From the NCBI GenBank assembly GCA_017608305.1, contig JAFCGC010000002.1:1-53268 (forward strand): a stretch of DNA of 53,268 bases, written 5' to 3'. Positions within the stretch are counted from its first letter, which is position 1. The number at the start of each line of letters is the position of its first letter. This DNA is from Candidatus Pacearchaeota archaeon (lineage in GTDB: Archaea > Nanobdellota > Nanobdellia > Pacearchaeales > GW2011-AR1). Shown here one piece after another: positions 7,745 to 17,182 of the stretch. The notes under the pieces were generated by a model. That model was not told the origin of the DNA, did not search any database, and worked only from the letters and a program-made list of their open reading frames with translations. Position numbers and translations under genes: made by a program.

Positions 7745-9025
7745 ATGAAGAGGACTTATATTTCAGATTTGAAAAAAAGCGGTAAAGTAGGTTTGACTGG
7801 TTGGGTATTTGAGTATAGAGTATTGGCTAAAATGGCTTTTATTTTGTTAAGAGATTCTACAGGGGTTGTTCAGTGTATAACTAAAGAACCTAAAATAATT
7901 AAAAAAATTTCAGGGCTAACTTTAGAAAGTGTTGTTGGTGTTGAAGGTAAAATTAAAAAAGCTAAAGTTAAGGCAAGATATGCAAAACATGATATTGAAA
8001 TAGAAATTAATAAATTAGAAATAATGAATAAAGCTTCTAAGCTTCCGATTCATGTTAATGAGAAAACAGTAAAGAGTTCTCTTCCTTCTAGACTTGATTT
8101 TAGGAGTTTGGATATTAGAAAGCCAGAAATTAAAGCAGTGTTTAAAATTCAGTCTACAATTATCAATGCTTTTAGGGAATATTTTTATAGATTGAATTTT
8201 ATTGAGATGCAGCCTCCTGGAATAATTGCAACTTCAACAGAAGGAGGCACTGATTTGTTTGAAGTGAATTATTTTGATAAAAAAGCTTATTTGGCACAGA
8301 GTCCTCAGTTGTATAAACAATTAGCTGCAATTTCTTGGGAAAAAGTTTTTAGTACTAGTCCTGTTTGGAGAGCAGAAAAACATGATACATCTAAACACAT
8401 TAATGAGATAAGGCAAATGGATATTGAATGTGCTTTTAAAAATGATTTAGAAATTATGAAATATATGGAAGATGTTGTTAAATTTATTGCTAAAAAAGTG
8501 ATTAAAGAATGTTCTAGTGAATTGAGATTATTGAAAATTGATTTGAAAGTTCCTAAAACAAAATATTTAACATATAAAGAGGCAATTGATTTATTGGCTG
8601 GCAAAGGCCTTAAGATTGAGCAGGGTGATGATTTTGAACCTGAGGCTGAAAGAAAACTTTGTGAATTATTTCCTAACACAATTATTTTTACATATGAATG
8701 GCCTATTGAGTTGAAGCCATTTTATATTTGGCCAAAAGATGAAGTTTATGGTGTGAGTGGAGGATTTGATGCTGTTTATGGGAATATAGAGATTTGCTCT
8801 GGGGGTCAAAGAGTTCATATCCCTGATATGTTAACCAAACAAATTGAAAATAAAGGTCTTGATTCTAGTCATTTTAAATGGTATATTGATGCTTTTAGGC
8901 ATGGTGCACCTGTTCATGCTGGTTGGAGTATTGGTTTGGAAAGATTAACTCAAGCTATGTTGGGGTTAGATAATATTCGAGAAGCTACTTTGTTTCCGAG
9001 GGATAGGAAAAGGTTGACTCCTTAG
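7745..9025 (+). CDS. aspS: Aspartate--tRNA ligase (archaeal type)
   Basis: OB-fold N-terminus; ATSTEGGTDLFEVNYFDKKAYLAQSPQLYKQ; GAPVHAGWSIGLERLTQAMLGLDNIREATLFPRD. Confidence 0.94.
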   Translation: MKRTYISDLKKSGKVGLTGWVFEYRVLAKMAFILLRDSTGVVQCITKEPKIIKKISGLTLESVVGVEGKIKKAKVKARYAKHDIEIEINKLEIMNKASKLPIHVNEKTVKSSLPSRLDFRSLDIRKPEIKAVFKIQSTIINAFREYFYRLNFIEMQPPGIIATSTEGGTDLFEVNYFDKKAYLAQSPQLYKQLAAISWEKVFSTSPVWRAEKHDTSKHINEIRQMDIECAFKNDLEIMKYMEDVVKFIAKKVIKECSSELRLLKIDLKVPKTKYLTYKEAIDLLAGKGLKIEQGDDFEPEAERKLCELFPNTIIFTYEWPIELKPFYIWPKDEVYGVSGGFDAVYGNIEICSGGQRVHIPDMLTKQIENKGLDSSHFKWYIDAFRHGAPVHAGWSIGLERLTQAMLGLDNIREATLFPRDRKRLTP

Positions 9026-9055
9026 ATTTTTAAATGATATTTTCTTTGTAAATTT

Positions 9056-9922
9056 ATGAAAAATTTGCATAAAGGAATACTTGAAATATCTTTTGCTGCA
9101 ATTTTGTTTGGTTTGATTCCAATAATTGTTAAATTTAGTTCCCTTGATATTTATAGTCTTTCACTAGGGAGAATTATTTTTGCTACATTGTTTTTGGCTT
9201 TTTGGATATTTTTTACAAAAACAAAAATTCAGTCTGTTAAGCAAAATAAAGGTTTATTTTTTTTATTTGGATTATTCCATGCACTTATTATTATTTGTTT
9301 TTTTATTTCAATAAAATTAATTAGCACTCCTATTGCAGTTTTGCTTCTTTATGCAGGAGCAATATATTTGGTTATTTTGTCTAAAATATTTTTGAAAGAA
9401 AAGATCGAAAAAATAACTATCTTTTCTCTTGTAATTTCTTTTGTTGGATTATTTTTGATATTTTATACTCCTGAATTGAAGAATAATTTGTTTGGATATC
9501 TTGCTGGTTTTTTTGCAGGATTATTTATGGCTTTTGTTTATTTAATTGGAAAGATTTTATCTAAAAAATATGACCCGATATCAATTACTTTTGTTCAAAA
9601 TCTTATAGCTCTTCCGTTGATGTTGCCATTATTGTTTTTAGCAGAATTTAGTGGAACCTTTTCAGGTTTCTTTACCTTAATCCTATTAGGAATTTTTTGT
9701 ACAGCAATCGCGTTTCTATTATTATACTCCGGAATGAAAAAAGTAAAAGGGCAGAAAGTTGGTATACTTTTACTTTTGGAAGTCCTCACCCCCCTTATAT
9801 TAGCATTTTGTTTATTTAATGAAATTCCTCTCCTTAGGGAAATTGTTGGGGGAATTTTGATTTTTATTGGATTTATTTTGCTCATTTTATTTTCAAAAAA
9901 TCCTGAGCAGTTGACTCCTTGA
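9056..9922 (+). CDS. EamA/DMT family transporter
   Basis: About 10 hydrophobic segments; EamA-like repeats. Confidence 0.85.
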   Translation: MKNLHKGILEISFAAILFGLIPIIVKFSSLDIYSLSLGRIIFATLFLAFWIFFTKTKIQSVKQNKGLFFLFGLFHALIIICFFISIKLISTPIAVLLLYAGAIYLVILSKIFLKEKIEKITIFSLVISFVGLFLIFYTPELKNNLFGYLAGFFAGLFMAFVYLIGKILSKKYDPISITFVQNLIALPLMLPLLFLAEFSGTFSGFFTLILLGIFCTAIAFLLLYSGMKKVKGQKVGILLLLEVLTPLILAFCLFNEIPLLREIVGGILIFIGFILLILFSKNPEQLTP

Positions 9923-9975
9923 TGTGTATTCTTTAACACTATAATTTATTTAAATATTTTTACTAATTGTTTTGT

Positions 9976-10230
9976 ATGGATTTAAAAGATAAAGATTATA
10001 CTGAAGCTGATTTAGAAGATTCTTTAAGAAGAGCTTTTGTTGAGGGGGGTGCTGATTTTATTTTTCTTGATGGACATTCTATAAGCAACTCTTTTTTGGC
10101 AAATGGGATTAATTTTGGTATTGAAAATAAGTGGGTATATTTTGATAGAGAAGGTGGAGATTCTCAATACACTACCTTTGAATACAGATTAACTGGGGAA
10201 GGAAAAAAACATTTTGGGTTGGCCCCGTAA
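9976..10230 (+). CDS. Hypothetical protein
   Basis: ORF from internal ATG (MDLKDKDYTEADLEDSLRRAFVEGG). Confidence 0.5.
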   Translation: MDLKDKDYTEADLEDSLRRAFVEGGADFIFLDGHSISNSFLANGINFGIENKWVYFDREGGDSQYTTFEYRLTGEGKKHFGLAP

Positions 10231-10261
10231 ACTTAATAAACTCTTTTTCTTTATTTTTACT
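10231..10261 (+). promoter_or_regulatory. TATA-box-like promoter, near-copy of the gatE promoter
   Basis: TTAATAAACTCTTTTTCTTTATTTTTACT-ATGGAT compared with gatE TTAATAAACTCTTTTCTCTTTTATTTTTAT-ATGGAT. Confidence 0.45.
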
Positions 10262-10327
10262 ATGGATAAAGCTATTGGTCTTATGGATATGGGAATGCAT
10301 AGTTCTAGTGGAAATAGCAATAATTAA
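10262..10327 (+). CDS. Candidate 21-aa micro-ORF
   Basis: MDKAIGLMDMGMHSSSGNSNN* directly after its own promoter-like element. Confidence 0.3.
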   Translation: MDKAIGLMDMGMHSSSGNSNN

Positions 10328-10360
10328 AAATCCATTTTTCTTTTCTTAATATAAGGTAAA

Positions 10361-11659
10361 ATGTTAAAAAAATTTATATCAATTAGCGATGCAATACGTA
10401 AGGGACGAGGAAAAGTAGCTGTGCGTGGGTGGATTTATCGTGAGAGAGGTAGTGGTAAAATGAAGTTTGTGGTTCTTAGAGATGTTTCTGATATTATTCA
10501 AATTGTGATTAAAAGAGAGAAATTTGAAAAGCAGTGGAAAGATATTGATAAATTACAAGTTGAAGCTAGCCTTGAAATTGAAGGAACAATTAAACCAGAT
10601 AAAAGAGCCCCAACAGGTTATGAAATTGAAGCAGATAAAATTACAATTGTTGGAACTAGTGATGAATTTCCAATTCAAAAACATCTTAGTGAAGAATTGT
10701 TAGGAGATAGGCGTCATTTATGGTTGAGGAGTAGGAAGATGGTTGCAATTATGAAGATTAGATCAACTGTTATTGGAGCCTTACATGAGTATTTTAGATC
10801 AAAAGATTTTTATGAATTTCAAAGTCCAATTATTATTCCTGGTGGAGCTGAAGAAGGACCAACAATGTTTGAAATTGATTATTTTAAGAAAAAAATGTAT
10901 TTGTGCCAGACTTGGCAATTATATGCTGAAGCTGCAATGTATGGGTTGGAGAAAATTTATTGTGTTGCTCCTAGTTTTAGAGCTGAAAAATCTAAAACTT
11001 CAAGGCATTTAACAGAATATTGGCATACTGAAATGGAAGTTGCTTGGGCTGATTTAGATAAATTAATGGATTATGCAGAAGAAATGACAAAGTATGTCGT
11101 TAAAAAAGTTCTTGAAAAACATAAAAAAGAATTAGAATTTTTAGAAAGAGACTGGAAAAAATTAATTCCAACTACAAAAAAGAAATTTCCTAGAATAACT
11201 TATGATGAAGCTTTGAAAATTTTAAAACAAAAAAAGAAAATGAAAGTTGTTTGGGGTAAAGATCTTAGGACAATTGAAGAAGAAAAATTAATGGAAAAAT
11301 ATGATACCCCTGTTTTTGTTCATCATTATCCTAAAGAAGTTATGGCATTTTACAAACCTAGAGATAAAAAAAGCCCAAAAACAGCTAGATGTTTTGATAT
11401 GTTAGGTCCTGAAGCTCATGGGGAATTAATCGGGGGGAGTGAAAGAGATACAGATATTAAAGAGCTTAAAAAATCATTAAAAGCTAAAGGAGAAAAACTT
11501 GAAGATTATTCATATTATTTTGATATTCATAGTTATGGACCTGTTCCACACGGAGGATATGGTTTAGGTACAGAGAGGTTAATTAAGTGGATTTGTGGTT
11601 TAGATACTATTAAAGATGCAATTGGTTTTCCTAGGACAATGACGCGGATGAGGCCTTAG
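10361..11659 (+). CDS. asnS: Asparagine--tRNA ligase (archaeal AsnRS)
   Basis: [76 protein letters not shown]. Confidence 0.9.
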   Translation: MLKKFISISDAIRKGRGKVAVRGWIYRERGSGKMKFVVLRDVSDIIQIVIKREKFEKQWKDIDKLQVEASLEIEGTIKPDKRAPTGYEIEADKITIVGTSDEFPIQKHLSEELLGDRRHLWLRSRKMVAIMKIRSTVIGALHEYFRSKDFYEFQSPIIIPGGAEEGPTMFEIDYFKKKMYLCQTWQLYAEAAMYGLEKIYCVAPSFRAEKSKTSRHLTEYWHTEMEVAWADLDKLMDYAEEMTKYVVKKVLEKHKKELEFLERDWKKLIPTTKKKFPRITYDEALKILKQKKKMKVVWGKDLRTIEEEKLMEKYDTPVFVHHYPKEVMAFYKPRDKKSPKTARCFDMLGPEAHGELIGGSERDTDIKELKKSLKAKGEKLEDYSYYFDIHSYGPVPHGGYGLGTERLIKWICGLDTIKDAIGFPRTMTRMRP

Positions 11660-11722
11660 TTGTTACTTCTTTTAAGTAGTTAGGATAGAAAGATTTATAA
11701 AAGGAATTTGGGTTGGGATTTT

Positions 11723-12223
11723 ATGAAAAAAGTATATGAACCCAAGATACTCAAACCAGGAAATGTAATTTTAGCTAAAGTAGAAAATTTAAATCATTTG
11801 CTTAAAAGAAGAGATAGAGAAAGTGTGCAAAAAGTTAGAGATTTTTTAGCTGCGAAAGATATTGATACTTATCTTACTGGGGGTGTTATAGATTCGGCTA
11901 TTTTTTCTGGATCTAAACATTATGGGGATGTTGATCTTTTGGGAGTATTTAAAGAAGATAAAAAACCTGATTTTAATTCAATAAAAAAAGATTTAGGAAG
12001 TGGAGAATTTATTAGGATAAAAGGACTTGATTTTGTAGCATCGGATCTTCATAACCAGATAGCTTATTGTGGGTTTCCTGTTGATGCTAGGTATATTTTA
12101 TGTCCAGAAAATTATCTTGGGATTATAGAAAGAGCAAATATTGATTTAAGTTTTATCTCAGAAGAGAGATTTAATGCAGGAAATTATTTTACTGCTCGTC
12201 AATTTCCAAGTATTTACTCGTGA
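11723..12223 (+). CDS. Nucleotidyltransferase-fold-like protein
   Basis: TGGVIDSAIFSGSKHYGDVDLLG resembles the NTase GS...DxD motif. Confidence 0.5.
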   Translation: MKKVYEPKILKPGNVILAKVENLNHLLKRRDRESVQKVRDFLAAKDIDTYLTGGVIDSAIFSGSKHYGDVDLLGVFKEDKKPDFNSIKKDLGSGEFIRIKGLDFVASDLHNQIAYCGFPVDARYILCPENYLGIIERANIDLSFISEERFNAGNYFTARQFPSIYS

Positions 12224-12257
12224 GTAGTTTTATAAATTAGTTTTTCTTTTTTTTATC

Positions 12258-12395
12258 ATGAAAATATTAGTTATTGGAGATCCACACGGAGGATATGGTT
12301 TAGGTACAGAGAGATTAATTAAGTGGATATGTGGTTTAAGTACAATTAAAGATACGATTGGTTTTCCTAGGACAATGACAAGGATGAGGCCTTGA
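12258..12395 (+). other. 45-aa chimeric ORF: metallophosphoesterase N-terminus ([11 protein letters not shown]) fused in frame to AsnRS C-terminus
   Basis: [45 protein letters not shown]; 5' part matches 13745-13777 (3 mismatches in 33 nt), 3' part matches asnS 11546-11659 (about 90% identity over 114 nt). Confidence 0.85.
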
Positions 12396-12396
12396 A

Positions 12397-13059
12397 ATGA
12401 AATCTACAAAAGAACATACTTGGAAAGAAATTGAAGATGTTCTTATTAAAGAACTTAAAAAAACAAAACATATTATGAGTTTTGGAACAATTGGTTCTTG
12501 TGACGTTGAAAAGGATATTGATTTAATTATCCCTAAGAAACCTAAATCAAGACCTGTTGATTTTTATAAAGAAATACATGGTTTATTTGATAAATTAAAT
12601 AATTTTTTGAAGAAAAAATATAATAAAAAATTAATTAGGTTTTCTCACTTTATTACTGAAAAGGAAGTTTTAAAAATTGGGAAATACCAGAAAGGAGATT
12701 TAGCATTACATACAATGCTTTATTTATCCTGGTTTGATATAAAAACAAATTGGACTTTAACAAATAATTTTGATGTCAGAAAATTTTTTGTAAAAAATTA
12801 TAAAATCTTTTTTGGAAATCTAAAAGACTTATTTAAAAAAGAGTTTCAACAAAAGGGAGAGTCTGATCTGGTTTTTAAGAAAATTGTAAATATGGATAGA
12901 ATAAACTCAAATTATCCCCTAGATTTTTTAATAGAATGTATGGATTTTCTTTATAATTACATATCAAAACATTATGGGACAAATAGGAAATTTAAATCAA
13001 AAAATAGAATGGAAGTCAGAGAAAATTTTTACAAAGTGTGTGATGAATTAGAAAAATGA
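12397..13059 (+). CDS. Nucleotidyltransferase domain protein
   Basis: MSFGTIGSCDVEKDIDLIIPKK (GS...DxD); overlaps the next gene. Confidence 0.6.
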   Translation: MKSTKEHTWKEIEDVLIKELKKTKHIMSFGTIGSCDVEKDIDLIIPKKPKSRPVDFYKEIHGLFDKLNNFLKKKYNKKLIRFSHFITEKEVLKIGKYQKGDLALHTMLYLSWFDIKTNWTLTNNFDVRKFFVKNYKIFFGNLKDLFKKEFQQKGESDLVFKKIVNMDRINSNYPLDFLIECMDFLYNYISKHYGTNRKFKSKNRMEVRENFYKVCDELEK

Positions 13060-13748
13060 AAATAAATGATGTTTTAAAGTTCTTTGTAAAAGAAAGTTCA
13101 GAAAAACTTAATTTGATGTCTATTATCCAATTTGGATCTTCCACTTATTCTAAAGATCCTCAAGATATTGATTTAATTTTCTTTTCTAATGATGATGTGT
13201 TTTCTTCAGGAGATTATGTTAAGCTTTTTAAATTAATAAAGAAATTCGAAAATAATTACGAAGATGTTGTGTTTGATATAGGTGCAGGAATTAGAATAAG
13301 GCAGGGCAAATACAAAATTTCTATAGTTCCTTTACAAAATTTTAGCTTGGAATTGGAATCTGATCCCTTTTTTGCTAACAATATTTTTAAAGATAAAGAT
13401 AAAAAAATTCTTTTTGGAAAAAATCCTTTTAGAAAAGAAATAAAATTGAATAACAAATTTATTGCTTCTAGGATTTTGCTCCAGATTAATTGGTCCTTAA
13501 GAGAGTGTTTAGATAATGAAACAAGGAATGAAGCTATTAATTTTATGTTTAAATCAGTGTTAAGATATATGCTCTCTAATGAGAAGGTTTCTAAAAAGGG
13601 TCATTTGATAAAAACTTTTATTAAAATTTATCCCAAGATTAAGCTTCCAAAAGATTCAAAAGAAATATTGAGTAAGAAAATATCTAAGGGAGATTTAAAA
13701 GATACTATTGATTTTGCCAATGAATGTGTTAATTTTTTAAGAAAATGA
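13056..13748 (+). CDS. Nucleotidyltransferase domain protein with helical C-terminus
   Basis: IIQFGSSTYSKDPQDIDLIFFS (GSS...DxD). Confidence 0.65.
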   Translation: MKINDVLKFFVKESSEKLNLMSIIQFGSSTYSKDPQDIDLIFFSNDDVFSSGDYVKLFKLIKKFENNYEDVVFDIGAGIRIRQGKYKISIVPLQNFSLELESDPFFANNIFKDKDKKILFGKNPFRKEIKLNNKFIASRILLQINWSLRECLDNETRNEAINFMFKSVLRYMLSNEKVSKKGHLIKTFIKIYPKIKLPKDSKEILSKKISKGDLKDTIDFANECVNFLRK

Positions 13749-14521
13749 AAATTTTAGTTATTGGAGATCCGCATGGAAAACTGCCTAAAGGTTTAACACA
13801 GATTGTTAGAAAGAATAAGCCAGATATTCTAGTTGTTTTAGGTGACTTTGGAACTTCTAATAAAGTTAGAGAAATTTGTTTTGGAGAAAAAGAAGGAAAG
13901 ACCTATTCAAATAAAGAAAAGAGAAAAGCTTTAGACGGTCTTTATAACAGTACGCTTAAAGTTGTGAAGAATTTATCTGGTTATTGTTCAGTTTATGTTC
14001 TTTATGGAAATTTGGAGGCATTGCCAACTATATTATCAAAGAAAAAAACATTTGCAGAAGAATATAATTTGACTAGTAAATTGAATTCAATTAAGGACAT
14101 AAAGGTAATAGAAAATTCTTTTATTAAGGTAGAGGGAGTTAAAATAGGCTTTTTAGAATATTTTATTGATGATTGTTGGGTTAGAGAATTTAAGCCTGGA
14201 GATTATAAAAACAAATTAAAAAAAGCAAAAAAAGAAACAACAAAAGCTAAAAAAATTTTAAAGAGATTTGGTAAATTGGATATTTTGGTTTGTCATCAAC
14301 CTCCTTATGGATATTTAGATAAAGTTAATTTTAAAGGAGCTCCGAAAAATTGGCAAGGAAAACATGCTGGAAGTAAAGTTATCTTGAATTATATTAAAAA
14401 ATATCAACCAAAATATGTTTTATGTGGGCATATTCATGAGGCAAAGGGAAAAAAGAAAATAGGCAAAACAACAGTAATTAATGTTGGTGCTTATGGAGAT
14501 TATTTTATCATTAGCATATAA
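13745..14521 (+). CDS. Calcineurin-like metallophosphoesterase
   Basis: [45 protein letters not shown]. Confidence 0.9.
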   Translation: MKILVIGDPHGKLPKGLTQIVRKNKPDILVVLGDFGTSNKVREICFGEKEGKTYSNKEKRKALDGLYNSTLKVVKNLSGYCSVYVLYGNLEALPTILSKKKTFAEEYNLTSKLNSIKDIKVIENSFIKVEGVKIGFLEYFIDDCWVREFKPGDYKNKLKKAKKETTKAKKILKRFGKLDILVCHQPPYGYLDKVNFKGAPKNWQGKHAGSKVILNYIKKYQPKYVLCGHIHEAKGKKKIGKTTVINVGAYGDYFIISI

Positions 14522-14580
14522 TATCCAAAGGATTTATTAATAGCTTTTATGATTTATTAATTAGAAGATAAGAAAATAAA

Positions 14581-14985
14581 ATGACTAAATTTATTGTTGC
14601 ATCAGGGCCTGTGATTATTGAAGAAGGAAAATTATTAGTTAATAAAGATAATAAAGATGATTTTTATAAAATTCCTGGAGGAACAGTTGAATCTGGAGAT
14701 GGTTTATATGAGGCATGTATAAGGGAAGTTAAAGAAGAGATTAACGGAGAGATTGAAATTATTAGGCCCTTGAATCCGATGATAATATACAAAAATCCTC
14801 AGACTAGTGAAGAAATGACAATTGTTTTGATCCATTATGAAGCTAAACTAAAAAACAAAAATGAAATTAAACCTATTGATCCTATTAAAGAAGTTCAATG
14901 GTTAGATATTGAAGAGATAAAAGCAGGTAAACATAAAGTCGCTCCAAATATTGAATTTTTAATTGAAAAAGGAGATATCCAATGA
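14581..14985 (+). CDS. NUDIX hydrolase
   Basis: GGTVESGDGLYEACIREVKEEING Nudix box. Confidence 0.93.
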   Translation: MTKFIVASGPVIIEEGKLLVNKDNKDDFYKIPGGTVESGDGLYEACIREVKEEINGEIEIIRPLNPMIIYKNPQTSEEMTIVLIHYEAKLKNKNEIKPIDPIKEVQWLDIEEIKAGKHKVAPNIEFLIEKGDIQ

Positions 14986-15647
14986 AAATAGGTGAAGTGG
15001 AAATAAAATGGTTAGGGCATGCAGGCTTTTTGATTAAGAATTCTAAAGTAATTTATGTTGATCCATATAATATTAGGGATGGGTCGGAAAAAGCTGATTT
15101 GATATTAATTACGCATAGCCATTATGACCATTGTAGTGTTGCAGATATTCAAAAAATTGTTAAAGAAGACACAAAAATAATTCTTACTGCTGACAGTCAG
15201 AGTAAAATAACTCGTTTTGATGTGCCTATTAAGATTGAGATAATTGAGACTGGACAAGAGATTGATTTGCATGATGTTAAGATAAGTGCTGTTCCTGCGT
15301 ATAATACTGATAAACATTTTCATCCTAAAGATGAAGCTTGGATAGGTTATTTGATTAAGATGAATAATGTGATAATTTATCACGCAGGCGATACAGATGT
15401 TATTCCTGAAATGCAAAAGCTTACAGGATATAAACAAGAAGGCACAGAGTTTGTTGCTTTACTTCCTGTTGGTGGAAGATATACAATGACTGCAGAAGAA
15501 GCAGCAGAAGCTGCTAAGATTATTAAGCCCAATATAGCAGTTCCAATGCATTATGGAAGTATTGCAGGTAGTGAAGATGATGCCAAAGAGTTTGTAGAAT
15601 TATGCGAAGAAGTCGGAATAAAAGCAAAAATTTTGGAGAAGGAGTGA
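14982..15647 (+). CDS. Metallo-beta-lactamase fold hydrolase (UlaG-like)
   Basis: IKWLGHAGFLIK, LITHSHYDHCS, HAGDTDVIPEM, PMHYGSI. Confidence 0.92.
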   Translation: MKIGEVEIKWLGHAGFLIKNSKVIYVDPYNIRDGSEKADLILITHSHYDHCSVADIQKIVKEDTKIILTADSQSKITRFDVPIKIEIIETGQEIDLHDVKISAVPAYNTDKHFHPKDEAWIGYLIKMNNVIIYHAGDTDVIPEMQKLTGYKQEGTEFVALLPVGGRYTMTAEEAAEAAKIIKPNIAVPMHYGSIAGSEDDAKEFVELCEEVGIKAKILEKE

Positions 15648-15648
15648 A

Positions 15649-16125
15649 ATGAAAATTGGAGTTATTGGCCCTAGTGATTTTGAAGGAATTGACAAAGGAT
15701 TAGTTACTAAATTAGCAAAAATAGTAGCTAGTAAAGGACATGAAATTGTTATTGTTCCACATAAAGGATCTGTTTCTGAGTTTTTTGCTCAAGAATATTT
15801 ATCTAAAGGAGGAAAAAAAGTTTATTCAATTATTCCTTTGGATGATAAGGAGTTTGGTTATGATTGGGTTAATACTGAAATAGGGGAGCAAATTAGTTGT
15901 GGGGTATGGAGAAATCAACCTGAAAAATTAAATGAAGAATCTGATGTTTTATTGAGTATTGCTCATGCTGTTGGAGGCATGATTGAGATAGGATATTCAA
16001 AATGGTTTAAAAAAAAACCAGTTTATATTATAACAGATATTGATAATGATAGATTTCCTAAGAGAATTGAAAAAAAATTAGATTTAAAATATGTTTCTAT
16101 AGATGAATTTGAAAAATTAATTTAA
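15649..16125 (+). CDS. Rossmann-fold (SLOG/LOG-like) protein
   Basis: MKIGVIGPSDFEGIDKGLVTKLAKIVASKGHEIVIVPHKGS. Confidence 0.55.
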   Translation: MKIGVIGPSDFEGIDKGLVTKLAKIVASKGHEIVIVPHKGSVSEFFAQEYLSKGGKKVYSIIPLDDKEFGYDWVNTEIGEQISCGVWRNQPEKLNEESDVLLSIAHAVGGMIEIGYSKWFKKKPVYIITDIDNDRFPKRIEKKLDLKYVSIDEFEKLI

Positions 16126-16126
16126 A

Positions 16127-16777
16127 ATGATTTCTTTTAATCAACGCAAACAAGATATTTTTTCTAAAAAAGATAAAAGTTTTATTGGTTGTAGAGATGA
16201 AAAAATTAAGAAATTATGTGGTAAAATAAATAAAAAAGAAAGTTATTATACAACATCTTCGTGTTCTGGAAGAGTTGTTGTTATTAAAGATAAAGAGAAA
16301 AAAGAACCAGGAGTATTTGAATTTGTTAGCCATGATTTATTGGATTTGAGTGAGTTGAAGAAAGAATTGAGTAGAATAATTAGCCAACCCCTCCAACCAT
16401 TTCCCCAACCACCCGCCCTTAAAAATAAGTTAACAAAAAAACCTGTTAATAATAAAAGAGGTGATAATAATTTTCATACATTTTCATACAAATTCAAACA
16501 AGAACCATGTATACTTCATGTTGCTTGTAGAGAACTAGGAGATGCTGAAAAACTTTTGAAAAAAGCTCAATTAGCTGGATTTAAGAGAAGTGGAATTATT
16601 TCTTCTAAGGGGAAATTTGTTTGTGAGTTGCTAAGTACAGAAAAACTTGAATTTCCAATTATTGAAGAGGGTAGATTATTAGTGGGAGATGATTTTTTAA
16701 AAGTTGTAGTTAAGAAAGCTAATAAAAATTTAGAAAAGACTTGGTTGAAGATTGAGAACTTGGAGAAATCATTATGA
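16127..16777 (+). CDS. taw3: tRNA wybutosine-synthesis TYW3-family methyltransferase
   Basis: FIGCRDEKIKKLCGKINKKESYYTTSSCSGRVVVI; EPCILHVACRELGDAEKLLKKAQLAGFKRSGI. Confidence 0.9.
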   Translation: MISFNQRKQDIFSKKDKSFIGCRDEKIKKLCGKINKKESYYTTSSCSGRVVVIKDKEKKEPGVFEFVSHDLLDLSELKKELSRIISQPLQPFPQPPALKNKLTKKPVNNKRGDNNFHTFSYKFKQEPCILHVACRELGDAEKLLKKAQLAGFKRSGIISSKGKFVCELLSTEKLEFPIIEEGRLLVGDDFLKVVVKKANKNLEKTWLKIENLEKSL

Positions 16778-16821
16778 TAGGGTATAAGTAATTTTATAAA
16801 TAAAAAATCCTCTTTGTCTTT

Positions 16822-17139
16822 ATGCCAAAAAAAGAGATAACACAACATGTTGTGGATTTTATATATTTAGAGCTTAAGAAATCAGATTGTGAAGGGGTTG
16901 AGCTTAAATTATCTAAAAAAGATAAAGGATTTGAGATTGGAGGTTTTATTAATTTGACTCCATGTTCAAGGGATGATTTGCCTACTATTAGTGTGTTGGA
17001 GGGTAAAATTTCAATAGAAGAAATATATACTAATGAATCCCATTATACTAAACTCAAGAATTTTGCAGATTCTTTAACAACTTATTTACGGAAAAAACGT
17101 TATGAAGGACAAATAAGTACAAGTTTTAAACAAAAGTGA
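16822..17139 (+). CDS. Hypothetical protein
   Basis: ORF preceded by TTTTATAAATAAA promoter-like element. Confidence 0.5.
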   Translation: MPKKEITQHVVDFIYLELKKSDCEGVELKLSKKDKGFEIGGFINLTPCSRDDLPTISVLEGKISIEEIYTNESHYTKLKNFADSLTTYLRKKRYEGQISTSFKQK

Positions 17140-17182
17140 TTAATTAAGTTAATTTAATAAATTGTTTTTTCTTGTTTTTTAT

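Noticed and set aside
8305-8679. Minus-strand ORF opposite aspS
   Set aside because: Shadow ORF.
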